Part shown: in pieces, positions 22,964 to 34,083 of the stretch
How the letters are laid out: every line of letters begins with the position of its first letter
Position numbering within the stretch: position 1 is the stretch's first letter
Assembly (NCBI RefSeq): GCF_031143425.1
Contig: NC_090446.1
Span: 1,027,359,066-1,027,423,065 of the forward strand
DNA: 64,000 nucleotides
Source of the DNA: Pleurodeles waltl
Taxonomy: Eukaryota > Chordata > Amphibia > Caudata > Salamandridae
Direction: 5' to 3'
Translations under genes and position numbers: made by a program
Notes under the pieces: generated by a model
The model's input: only the letters and a program-made list of their open reading frames with translations
The model's database searches: none
What the model was told of the DNA's origin: nothing

Positions 22964-24564
22964 TGTTAACGCGTCCCTTTATGATATTTTATTACACATC
23001 AGGACTCGTTTTAGGCCAATGAATCTTTTGACACAGTTGAGAGACACCTTAGGACGAGATAGCTAATCAATATATCAATCAATACATCAATAATGTCATC
23101 AATATTTATCACGACAATGCATTTCACTTTAGTCAAAGTCATTAATCAGTTCAAAGACACTACCATGACCTTCCAGCCATGAATAACCACACCTTGATTA
23201 GTAGAATTTTATGAGTTTTATTCCCTATTACTTACAGTCTATAAGCAGATGCGTTAATCTCAACACCAAGAAACATAATAGCATAGTAACGATATGGCCA
23301 CTTTGCTAAGATTTCATTAAAGCGAGAAATACAAACATCAGAACATAACACGGCGTGAACATAGATCAAGTTTAGCAGAGTGTCAATAACGCATCAGTTC
23401 AACAAAGCATAGTCTCGGTCATTTGTGGTGAACACCTGTCCTAACCTCTGATTAGCATTCGCATGTTGGGCTTCATGCAAAACAATTTAGAACACTAATT
23501 TGCAAAACATCTATCTAAGGTCTCTGTCAAAATTAAGCAGTTGGTACCTAGAAAGGAAAAGCAAACAGACAAATCACAATTGCATTGTCATAATTACCCT
23601 CCAAAGTTTAGGTCAGCGCACAGGCTCAGTCTGCGTCTTCAGGACATCAGTCAATTCGCCATCAGTCAAAACTCAGCTCCTGGGCAAAAGGGCACTTCCC
23701 TCATAAGGAGATAAAGTGTAAAATGGACAATTCTAAGGGTGAGGATGGTTTTAAGTAAACCAACAAGTCACCAAACAGAGTGACAGAGTTTCTGGATAAA
23801 ATCAATAGCATTCCCTAACCCACCTAAATGACTCCCCGTGAAATGGGTTTTTATCCCTTTTCCGTTGTACATTCCCCCAAAATTTTATTGGACACTTGTT
23901 ATACCCCACTATCTTTAACCTATCAGAAAGTACATTAGGTAACCCAACTCTTCACCCCATATTATTTTACAAGTCTTTGATCGGTCTTCATAATTGACGT
24001 CTTCCGAGGTGGCACGTCCGGTATGATTTAATCTTTCTGTAATTCTTTGCACATCTTTTGGTCAGCAGTTCCATCGTCTTCACCGGTTTGAATGACCTTG
24101 TACATTACATTAATCTACATTGTTTCAATTTGCTTTTAACATTTACTCTGCACACATTGAAGAATGCTTGAGAACGGATCTAATATGGTTACATTCGTCT
24201 TCTAATTTGAAAAAAAGAACACGCAGGGTCATGTCCCTTTGTGAGTCAGCACACTGCAAAATAGAAAAATGCATTTAATATGCGAGCCAAGCAGCTAAGC
24301 TTCAGCTCATGCTAACTTAAGGCCTATGGGGATTTCAGCACAGATTCAATAACGCAATCATTAGTATAAACTTATTTAAACATAATATAAACATTTTGGT
24401 CATTATTATTAGTGTACGTATACATTGGTGGCCACTCCCCGTGGTCACAATTCAAGTGCACGTCTAAGCAAAATTACTATCATTATAGTTTCTATGCAGC
24501 ATTATCACACATTGACTCATAAACATTTCATGTTAATATAGATTATATAAGCTGCGCTCTCTCA
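22964..24564 (-). repeat. ERV-B 3' LTR (1601 bp)
   Basis: On plus it runs TGTTAACGCG to GCTCTCTCA. It pairs with 34084-35693 almost base for base. A poly(A) signal AATAAA (minus) is at 23217-23222, and a CCAAT/ATAAAA promoter pair lies at 23887-23891 and 23848-23853. It is long compared with the 0.4-0.6 kb LTRs common in gammaretroviruses. Confidence 0.9.
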
Positions 24565-24590
24565 GTCCCTCCTCTTATGACGTCCGTCAT
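24565..24590 (-). promoter_or_regulatory. ERV-B polypurine tract and adjoining dyad
   Basis: On minus, AAGAGGAGGGAC directly precedes the 3' LTR, as expected for the plus-strand primer of reverse transcription. Just before it is the dyad ATGACG-GA-CGTCAT (24577-24590). Confidence 0.75.
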
Positions 24591-24990
24591 CACACAAACC
24601 TTTCCCTTTGACCTTTCACTTACATTTTTCACTTTACACATAATGCGCATTTCAACATCTTGTCCCTTGTGTGAACTCTCCCAAATTTCATTAAACATTT
24701 TCTCCCTTTCACTTTCCTAATTTCTCTTGTTTCTCTTTGTCCAATTTCTTTTAATTGTATCATTAATTTTGCATGCTCCCTATAATCCTCAACTTGAGGA
24801 TGATATAAACTTTTTTTTTCTTTTCTTTTGATGCAAAAGTCTCTTTCTTTCTGCGTGTATTTACAGCGTTTCACTCACTCCAGGACCCTTTTGTCAAATC
24901 AGGTTAGCAGCTTGTCATAATCAGGTTTTCAAAGTCAATTCAGGTTATCAGTGCCGGTAATGTATTAGCTTCTCAACATTCAATTTCAAT
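24579..24990 (-). pseudogene. ERV-B env remnant (cytoplasmic tail only)
   Basis: The segment at about 24610-24770 aligns with the last part of ERV-C env (39599-39760), as in HTRDKMLK matching SHKGQDVEMR by position. On its other side, 24870-24960 aligns with the sequence before the env start of ERV-C (TTCACTCACTCCAGGACCC at about 41340). The surface subunit, furin site, fusion peptide and membrane anchor, about 1.5 kb, are absent. This provirus therefore cannot encode an envelope. Confidence 0.65.
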
Positions 24991-25026
24991 TTCAATTTTA
25001 ACAAAGTCTCTCTCTTTTAATTGATT

Positions 25027-28000
25027 TCAGGTACTGTAGTATTGACCTGGTAGTTCTCGATCAAAACAGAATGCTAAGAATTCTTGTTACCTTCTATTTG
25101 CGGTTCTCTTTCTTTTCAATCTGCGTTCGCCTTGCAATTCTCCTTCACTTAGATCTTCTGTCCTTGTGGTATCGCTTTCTTCTGTTATTGTTTCACCTGG
25201 TGCAGCCTTTTCTTTTGCAGCCTGCTTCTCTGGCCAGTTATCTCCCTTATGCATCTTTTTCATGCTTGTCCTTTCAGGACGCTGAACAGCACCCTCCTCT
25301 TGTACTATGGTGTTTTCTCTTGATGGACCTGCAACTGGCTTAGGGGATGCCGGTGTACTTTGATCTCTTTCTACTATTTCCCCTTCTTCTTCTTCTGGAT
25401 CTGTAACAGGTTCAAGCTCTAACCAGTATCCGTCTGCTTCTGGGAGAACCTCTCCTTGATTTAGTTCTCCTGCTGCCTCTACTGAGATAGGCACACTGTC
25501 ACCTCTCTCGAACTCGTTTACTGTTTGAGGGACAAGGCTGTTCTCAGTGGGCTCTCCTGCAGTCTCAGTTCTCTCTTGGCTATTTTCAGGCCCTGAGACT
25601 TCCCTCTCTGGAACTGTTGAGTCGGAAACTTCAAGTTCCTCATCAGTTGGACACATTACCTTCTTTGTGTGACTGGCATGTATCCAGTTTGGAACTCCTG
25701 CACATTTCACAGCAGTGGTTGTTGTCAATATTACTTGATATGGCCCCTTCCAGCGTGGCTCCAAACGCGATTTTCTCACGTGCTTCTTGACAACCACCCA
25801 GTCACCGGCTTACAGGGTATGACCTGGATCACTGATCGGTGGCAATGTGTTAGCTTCCACCTGGTGAGAAAAAGAGCTAACCACATCAGCCAAACCTTTG
25901 CAGTAGTCCTACACCATATCATCCGTGATATTCACAAGAGCATTTGCAGGTACTGCGGGCAGCCTCATAGCTCTACCCATAAGGATCTCGTGGGGTGATA
26001 GTCCTGTCTTCTTATCAGGGGTGTTCCTCATCGACATCAGCACTAAGGGCAATGCATCTGGCCATTTCATATTGGTAGCTGCGCACATCTTCGCCATTCT
26101 CGATTTTAAGGTACCATTCATTTGTTCTACTAGTCCTGATGCTTCAGGGCGGTCGCTACAATGCAGCTTCTGTTCAATGTCTAGTGCGGCACACAAGAGC
26201 TTAATCACCTCACTGTCGAAGTGTCTGCCCCTATCTGATTCTATAGAGACCGGAAACCCCAACCTGGGTATTAGTTCCCTATGCAGCAGCTTTGCAACTG
26301 TGAGACTGTCATTTCTACGTGTGGGGTAAGCTTCAATCCAGTGGCTGAAAACACACACAGTCACCAACACGTACTTCAATCCTCCACAAACAGGCATTTC
26401 AATGAAATCCATTTGCATCTTGCTAAATGGACCACCAGCTCTCCCTATGTGGCTCAATGTTACCACAGTCCCTTTTCCGGCATTCATCTGTTGGCAGATG
26501 ATGCACCTGTGACAGGTAACCTCTGCAGCATGTCTGAATTTTGGGTTAAATCAGTAAATCTTGAATGACCTGATCATTGCATCTCTCCCAAGATGTGCCT
26601 GTCCATGGTAGAGCCTTGCAAATTGTGACAGAAGACTGTTTGGCAAAACCAGATTCCCCTCCTCTGAGACCCATAAGTCATCAGCTCTTTGTACACATTG
26701 CATTCTCTGCCAGGAGCGTTTTTCACCCTTACTAGCACGACCCTGTAGTGTTTTTAGCTCGTCTAATGTATCAACCACCCTTAATGCAAGGTTCAAACAT
26801 GTATCATTTTCGGTTTGCTGTAACAATTCCCACTGATCCTTGAACGATATACAGTTCAATGTGCAAAACCTTGCGACTTGATCTGCATAGCCGTTTCCCA
26901 TGGACACAAAGGGGGTCATTCTGACCCTGGCGGCCGGTGGCCGCCAGGGCCACCGACCACGGGAGCACCGCCAACAGGCTGGCGGTGCTCCCACGAGCAT
27001 TCTGACCGCGGCGGTTCAGCCGCGGTCAGAAGCGGCAAGTCGGCGGGCTCCCGCCGACTTACCGCTGCTCGGGGGAATCCTTCATGGCGGCGGAGCGCGC
27101 TCCGCCGCCATGAGGATTCTGACCCCCCCTACCGCCATCCTGTTCATGGCGGGAAAGCCGCCATGAACAGGATGGCGGTAGGGGGGGTCGTGGGGCCCCT
27201 GGGGGCCCCTGCCGTGCCCATGCCAATGGCATGGGCACGGCAGGGGCCCCCGTAAGAGGGCCCCGCAAAGTATTTCAGTGTCTGCCTTGCAGACACTGAA
27301 ATACGCGACGGGTGCCACTGCACCCGTCGCACCTTCCCACTCCGCCGGCTCGATTACGAGCCGGCATCCTTGTGGGAAGGGAGTTTTTCCCAGGGCTGGC
27401 GGGCGGTCTTTTGGAGACCGCCCGCCAGCCCAGGGAAAAACTCATAATACCCTCCGCGGTCTTCTGACCGCGGAGCGGTATAATGGGGGCGGAATTCTGG
27501 CGGGCGGCCTCCGCCGCCCGCCAGAATCAGAATCACCCCCAAAGTCTTGTGATTTAACATGAGCATTGCATTTCACCACGGCAATTTCAAGAGGTAACTG
27601 AATCGCATGTTACAGATCCTTAATTTGTTCACCGTTTTTCAGAGGAGAACCAGAAGAGGTCATGAAACCTCTCTGTGACCATAGTTGGCCAAAATCATGT
27701 ACAATTCCAAATCCGTATCTGCTGTCAGTATAGTGACTCTCAGATTTTCAGCTGCGTGGCATGCCTTAGTAAGGGCAATTAATTCTGCCACTTGTGCGGA
27801 AAACACTCTTTCAAGCCAGGAAGCTTCAATGATACCAGCTATGGTACACACAGCGTAACCGGCTCTCAGCATTCCAAGTGAATCTCTCAAACAGGATCCA
27901 TCAACAAACATAATGCAGTAATTTTCCTTTAACTGGGTATCTTAAATATAAGGTCGGGCTTGGTACATACTTCTGTTACCTCAAGACAATCATGCTCCAC

Positions 28001-30001
28001 TTCGTCTTCATTATTAATCTCGGTATTCTCAACAGGAAGCAGAGTTGCCGGGTTTAATACAGTACATCGCTTCAGTGAAACATTAGGTGACCCCAATATA
28101 ATTGTCTCATATCTGGTAAATCGGGCATTTGTCATGTGCTGAGTTTTGGTTCGAGTCAACAAAATTTCAACTGAATTGAGGAACCATTACTGTCAAGGGA
28201 TGTCCCATCACTATGCCTTCACACTGCGTGAGGCTTTGATCAACTGCTGCAACTGCGAGCAACCAACCCAGTAAGGCTGCTGTGATGGGGTCCAAGGTAG
28301 CTGAAAAATATGCTTCAGGGCGGTTTGCACCTCCATGGACCTGTGTTAAGACAGACAAAGAACAAGCATCACATTCATGACAAAACAATAGAAAAGGTTT
28401 CGTGTAATCAGGCATACCCAAAGCTGGTGCCCTGCACATACACTCTCTCAATTCCATGAATGACTCAAGCTCTTCTTTGGATAGGGTTATGGTGTACGGT
28501 TCATCTTTAATCTCTTTCCCTGTTAGCTTTATCAATGGTTTTGAGATAATCGAGAAGTTGGGTATCCACTGGCGACAGTAACCCACCATTCCCAAGAACA
28601 TCCTGACATCTCTCTTTGTTGTCGGGGGGTTCATTTGCAAAATAGCAGTCAACCTTTCCTTCGATATTCTCCTGGACCCTCTCTCAATCAAATGTCCTAA
28701 GTACTTTACCTCTTTCTGGCAGTACTGCAGCTTCTTGGGTGACACTTTATGTCCGTTCTTTCCAAAATGATTCAGTAAGGCAATTGTGTCATACCTACAG
28801 TCATCAAGTCATCAATGTACTGTACTAGAGTCGAATTGAAAGGCAGTACTAGGAATTCTAAGTCCTTTTTCAATATCTGATTGAAGATGGACGGTGATTC
28901 AGAAAACCCTTGAGGAATTCTGCACCAACTGTACACCTTGTCCAGGAATTTGAAACTGAATAAAAACTGGCTGTCCTCCTGAAGAGGTATCGAAAAGAAA
29001 GCTTGTGACAGGTCTACAACGGTGAACCATTCAGCATCACACGGAACCTGAAACATGATCACTGATGGATTTGGCACTATGGGGCAACACTTCACCACAA
29101 TCTCATTTATTTTTCTCAGGTCCTGCACAATTCAAACCTTCCCACAAGGCTTTTTCAGACCCATTATTGGTGAATTACATGGACTGCTCAATACCTCCTT
29201 CAGGACTCCCTGTTTCACAAAGTCCGCTAATATTTGTGACACCTGAATAAGGACATCCTGTGCCAAGTGGTACTGCGGCACCTGGGGGAATACTGCATTT
29301 GGGTTCACTTGAACTTTAACTGGTTCCATTCCTTTTATCAGTCCCACTTCTTTTCCTGTCAAATCCCACACTTTCTCTGTCACTGTTCCCTGTAATTCAG
29401 CAGGTAAGTCAGTCACTGTAAGCATCGGGAATAATGTTATCAAAGGGTAATCTTCATTTGCGGTTTCTGCTTCCGACTCTGAGAACTGACCATCATCCCT
29501 TTCATCATCACTGTTTGTCTGCACCTCAATCCCATCATTGGAACATGTAATCAAACATTTCGTTTTTCACAGTAAGTCTCTTCCCAGTAGGGATACCATA
29601 CTTGAATCGCAGACTACAAACTTATGCAGTCCCTGGAAGTTGCCAATCTCAACTTGCACTGGATCTGTTATTGGATTAGTCAAGTATTGGTTAGCTACTC
29701 CGACCACTCTTATGGTACGCCCCGAAAGTGGCAATTTTGGAACCTCTGCACTCGTGACTGTGGAGCATGTAGCTCCGGTATCAACCAAGAATGCAACCTT
29801 GTGACCCATTACCTTTCCCTCTACATAGGGTACCCTCTGATCTACTTCTAGGGACGCTGCAAGCCTGCACTCTTCACTGTCTGAACTGCCATCCGACCAT
29901 TCCTCATTCATTCCATCTTCACCACGCAATGGGAATTGCTGTACTGTATTATTTTGGCTCATCACCTGACCTGTGACCTGCTGAGGAAGCATCACCTGTT
30001 G
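25027..30001 (-). pseudogene. ERV-B pol (broken, MITE-interrupted)
   Basis: Directly after the gag TAG the same frame continues (QQVMLPQQVTGQ). The protease has FLVDTGAT near 29785, and a stop follows LLGRDLL at 29567. RT follows with QDLRKINEIVV, FSESPSIFNQ and QYIDDL near 28810; a deletion follows YIDD. The connection and RNase H pieces (27660-28745) keep FVDGSC, AELIALTKACH and a TDTDLELYM remnant. A MITE occupies 26911-27540. Integrase has a zinc-binding part (LYHGQAHLGRD, CHRCIICQQM), a core with MDFIEM, ESDRGRHFD and GLVEQMNG, and a GPYQV module. A tail of about 200 residues follows, with acidic and basic patches (GERRLKRKR). A short deletion lies near the end before the stop at 25027-25029. 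Confidence 0.85.
26911..27540. mobile_element. Harbinger-type MITE in ERV-B pol, built of hairpins
   Basis: The left end is GGGGGTCATTCTGACC and the right end on minus GGGGGTGATTCTGATT. The flanks are AAA on both sides (26908-26910 and 27541-27543). The matching stretch of ERV-C (43429-43445) has GACACAAAATCTTGTG with a single AAA, an empty site. The body is a chain of inverted repeats: a perfect 32-bp stem with a GAAAG loop at 27121-27189, stems at about 27201-27251 and 27270-27304, and a 29-bp stem with one mismatch at 27381-27443. Part of it (GCCAACAGGCTGGCGGTG and CGCGACGGGTG) is shared with the MITE at 12399-13010, in the same orientation. It is non-coding. Confidence 0.9.
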
Positions 30002-33000
30002 CTATCCCATTGGAGCCATTGGTAATTGCATTTGCTGTCTAGGTACCATGGGAACCTGCTGTTGTACTTGCTGCATTTGCGCTGGCTGAACACGCGGCAT
30101 TTGCATTTGTTGCATGGGCTGTAACCCCTGAATCTGTACCATGTTATTCTGAAAATTCGGGTTTTGATTTCTAAATTTTGGACCTCTCATATTTTGCAAT
30201 GTACCAACATTAGTGCTTTGTTGAACGACACCATCCTGCACCATATTTGGGCATTCCCGCTTCCAATGCCCCACGCCCCGCACGCGTGACATGGCGACAT
30301 CTTTTTCATCCCTTGTACATCATTTTGAACCACAACAGTATTCAAGTCCGGACCGCAATTCACAAAACCTCAACCTCGACCTCTTGGTTGTGCCTAAAAC
30401 ACACCATTCCCTTGTGGTTGCTGCTGTATCATCTGCTGAATTCTATTTCCCTGCATTCCTGCCTGTGCAGCCCATATCTGCATCACCATCACTTTCTCCT
30501 TCAACTTTTTCTGCTTCAGCTCAATCTCATCACTACAGTATTTCGCATACTGCAACACCTCATCAATTGGCTTCGCTTGCCAACAGATCAAATGATTCTT
30601 AATCATCTAGCTAACCTCTGGTCTCAACCCTTCAACAAATCTGAACACGAGATGGTTCATGTCTGTCGGTTCAATGGTCTCAGTACCACTGTAATGTTTG
30701 AATGCCTTCAACAACCTCTCATAGTAAGCATGTATTGATTCCTTAACCTCCTGTGAGGTCCGGTCGATTTTCTGCCAATCAGTCACTTTCGGCGACACTT
30801 TCTGCTTCAAAAACTCAATCACTTTATGATAGTACTTCATCACCTCCTCAGAGGGTGCTCCGGCTCCTGTGTCGGCCAGTCTACCCCTCTCTTGCACTCA
30901 AGCCATAAATCGGGTGGAACAATGATTTCAAACAAGGTATTCAAGTCTTCCCAGAGACACTTCGCAAGCTTCACAAACCTATCTGTTTGTTGGTACACTT
31001 TCTGCTTCAAAAACTCAATCACTTTATGATAGTACTTCATCACCTCCTCAGAGGGTGCTCCGGCTCCTGTGTCGGCCAGTCTACCCCTCTCTTGCACTCA
31101 AGCCATAAATCGGGTGGAACAATGATTTCAAACAAGGTATTCAAGTCTTCCCAGAGACACTTTGCAAGCTTCACAAACCTATCTGTTTGTTGGTACCACT
31201 CGATTAGTTTCTCCCTCAACCTGTTATAATCATTTGTAAAAGATAGGATGTCTCCCCCTGGACCATGGTACATGAATTAAAACCCCACCAGCTGTCTCTC
31301 TCATTGGTAGCATTTTTACAGATTCCGTGTCTGGTGTAGTTTTAGCTTTACTTGATCCTAGGCTGTCACCTTTCTCCTTGTCTCTTTTCTTAGCCCATCT
31401 GCCTTCCCACTTTTCTAATGCTCCCCAGATTTGCGCACTTTGTAATATTTCTTTTAAATGCGCTTTCATTCCGGCAGACCTCATGTGGTCGAAGTCTTTT
31501 GAATCAAAGTCTAATCTGTAACTTCTTTTCAAATGTTTAGTATTCTCAATGTCGATATTGTATTTGTCTGCCAGGTTCGCTAATTTCTGATGTACCTTGC
31601 CTACTTCTTTAGTAATATTAGGGCACAGATATCTCAATTCTGCTTCTGTGTATGACTCTAATCTGTTTACCCCCATTGTTCCGTCCACTAATTCAGCAGC
31701 TTCCACGGCCAGTCTCACAAAGTTCAGGTACTCATCTTTCCCCAACCTTTCCAGTTCCACTGCAGTTACTGTAGTCTTTTGTGTAGTAAAGGTCTTCTCT
31801 AACCACTCATTCAACTGTTATACTGTAAAACCTTGTAAGGAAATGTTCCCTGCATGCATCAAAGGCAACTGTGAAGCATTCGTACTTATTGTTTGTGGGG
31901 TTAATACCCCTAGCCCTGCCTGTCTCATTGCTTCCAATGGTGCTTCAACTGGGCTACGGTCTATCAAAGACCTTGGTTTTTCAACCGCTTGCTCTCCTGG
32001 GGCCATTAACTGAGGGGTTCCTATGGACACTCCTCTTATTACATCTTGGGTCATAACTCCCTGATCACATACACCAGGCTTACCTTGTGCATACAATGGC
32101 ACAGGTGGACCAACAGTAATTGGCAATGATATTGCAGCTGGTGTCTGACCTGGTCCCAAACCTCGTGGAGCAGCAACTCCAAAGGTCTGATTTTCTGAAG
32201 CCGGGGCAGGTATTAATGGAGGACCTGCTGCTGGATTATACCCAGGTATCAGTTGTGGCTGCGGCTGGGGCAGCAATTGCTGAGTTGACTCAATCTGCAC
32301 TAACCTCGATTTTGTATATATCGTGTCTGGCAGCACTATCAGGTTTGTAGTAGTCTCTAGTACCGGGACGTCTGGAGAGATTCTCTGTATCTGCGGTGGA
32401 GGTTGCAACTGTATCTGCATGTCTGGCGCAGTGGGTACACTGACACCATTCTGTATCGAACTCCCTTCTCCTGCGTCTGGTTCCCAGGACCTGTACTAGA
32501 GCTCGGAACATTGTCGCTTACTGCATAAGGTGGCGGGCGATCATGTAATATCCGATCCAGAAATTCTTTGTTATCTGAATCTTCTTCTCCTTCCCAAGCT
32601 CTTTTAGTCTCTTTAAGCTTACTAGAGTCCTTGTCTGTTTTACATGTGGCTTTCTTTCCCTGTGTTATTGCTGGGAACAATTTTAATCCATCAACTATTC
32701 CCCGTCTCCACATTTTGTTCCCATTATCCCACCTAGCTTCCGCATAAGTCTTTTCTGTCCTTTTTATTCTTCTTTGGAATTTTTCTTGTCTCTGTTTAAG
32801 AGCCATTAAATCCCAAATCGCTAAAGCCTCATACTGAGCTGGCTTCGGAGGTGGTTTCTGTACACTTAACATCCACCTTAAATTCTCTAGAACTCTCGTA
32901 TTGAACGTCCTGTGTTCCGGGAACGCCAAACATCCCTCTTTTTCTGTCGATTTGCGCCACTGTTTCATCCATAAACAAGGTGCAACACCTTTTTCCTCCA

Positions 33001-33106
33001 TTACTATGTAAGCTGGAGTTCCCTCAGGCGGTGTAGGCTCCCCTTCACTCGCCATAATGTATGTGTCTCCTTTTAGAGCACTCTTAAAAGCTTTGACAAA
33101 GTTCAT
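30002..33106 (-). pseudogene. ERV-B gag (broken)
   Basis: It starts at ATG 33106 (MNFVKAFKSALKGD), and the N-terminal frame is open for over 200 codons. It includes the late-domain-type motif PPPY in DRPPPYAVSD. A shift near 32430-32470 leads into the Pro/Gln-rich linker. A stop near 31815-31817 is followed by the helical segment LNFVRLAVEAAELVDG and capsid (WYQQTDRFVKLAKCLWEDLN). A 200-bp direct duplication (30795-31194) breaks capsid. Capsid resumes with the NHLVFRFVEGLRPE core, then a stop near 30604, and a damaged zinc knuckle (GHWKREC, its first Cys pair out of frame). It ends MAPMG before TAG at 30002-30004. No functional Gag is possible. Confidence 0.8.
30795..31194 (-). repeat. 200-bp tandem duplication in ERV-B gag
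   Basis: The segment starting ACACTTTCTGCTTC at 30795 is repeated from 30995 with one or two differences, ending TTGTTGGTAC in both. A 200-base step is not a multiple of three, so it shifts the capsid frame. ERV-C has a single copy. Confidence 0.9.
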
Positions 33107-34060
33107 CTTTACGTCTTTTCTTTTTGTTGTATGTAATCAGAAAGTGACTTTAATTCCCAGGACACTCTTCACCCACCTTTCTCAACCTATTGCCTCTCAT
33201 GGACAGCAGCCAATCCGTGCGCGACCCCTCTCGACAACTGACATATCTCGCACCACTGACGTCACACTCACACACTGCAGCTGACAAAGTCTTGCGGCTC
33301 GTCCGCCCCTCACTGGATTCACACCAAACTAATGCAAAATTACTGCGAGCACCTTTAACAACAACGCAAATTTGCCGGTTTACTACAGGAAGGGTAACAC
33401 ATTCACTTCAGAACTTTACAGAGATTTCACTTGAAGCCTCGGCCGCTACTCTCTCCTTCTCAGTTCCCGCACCCGTAAGCAGAATTTGACCCGCAAATCC
33501 TACTCTCGACTTGTCAATGGTTCATCCTAGTGCACTTTAGAACTTGCCAAATCTCCATCGAAGATTTCACACATACAATTTAACTCAAACTCGACTTGTC
33601 AACCACGCCCGATTGACCTATTAAACCGCACAAATTACAACATAAACCCAAGTGTCTCCCACACTTGTCAATATACTCCGGAGTCTTAGACCACGACGGG
33701 TCCGTACATGAACAACCAACCACGTGGATAATTTTGAGAACAAAGCGCCACACTCATATGAAGTACGCCGACTTCCCTACTCTCATACTGCGGAGTACTC
33801 CCACTCCTACTAAAACAACATTTACCTGGCCTAAGTACACACAAACTTCACAAATCACCTGCAAAAATGCATAAGCTAAGCAAGCGCAAACCCTATACCA
33901 CACATACTATGACGCCGAAAACATTCCCAACTCACTTAGGCAGGCTCCGAGATCCCGGGAAAGTCATGGTGAATTTAGAAACACATCATACCTCCAATTT
34001 GCATTATCGCAGAAAAACAATCCAAACAATGATTCTCCGTCCTAGGGCCCCAAAGGGCCA
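33107..34060 (-). other. ERV-B 5' leader
   Basis: Non-coding leader between primer site and gag ATG at 33106. It aligns with 48883-49835 of ERV-C along most of its length. A packaging signal would be expected here, but no structure was defined. Confidence 0.6.
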
Positions 34061-34079
34061 AACCGTCGCTCTGCTACCA
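34061..34079 (-). other. ERV-B primer binding site, mutated
   Basis: On minus, TGGTAGCAGAG starts 4 bases inside the 5' LTR, and the following bases differ by an insertion and substitution from the exact tRNA-iMet complement seen at 49836-49854. It is the decayed form of the same site. Confidence 0.7.
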
Positions 34080-34083
34080 GAAC

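Noticed and set aside
25071..25343. Hydrophobic plus-strand frame resembling a membrane protein
   Set aside because: It is antisense to the ERV-B pol tail; the hydrophobic look comes from the complement of charged codons.
12399..27540. A single ancestral MITE insertion shared by ERV-A and ERV-B
   Set aside because: Set aside as less likely because terminal sequences differ coherently at both ends and ERV-C is empty, but it is not excluded.
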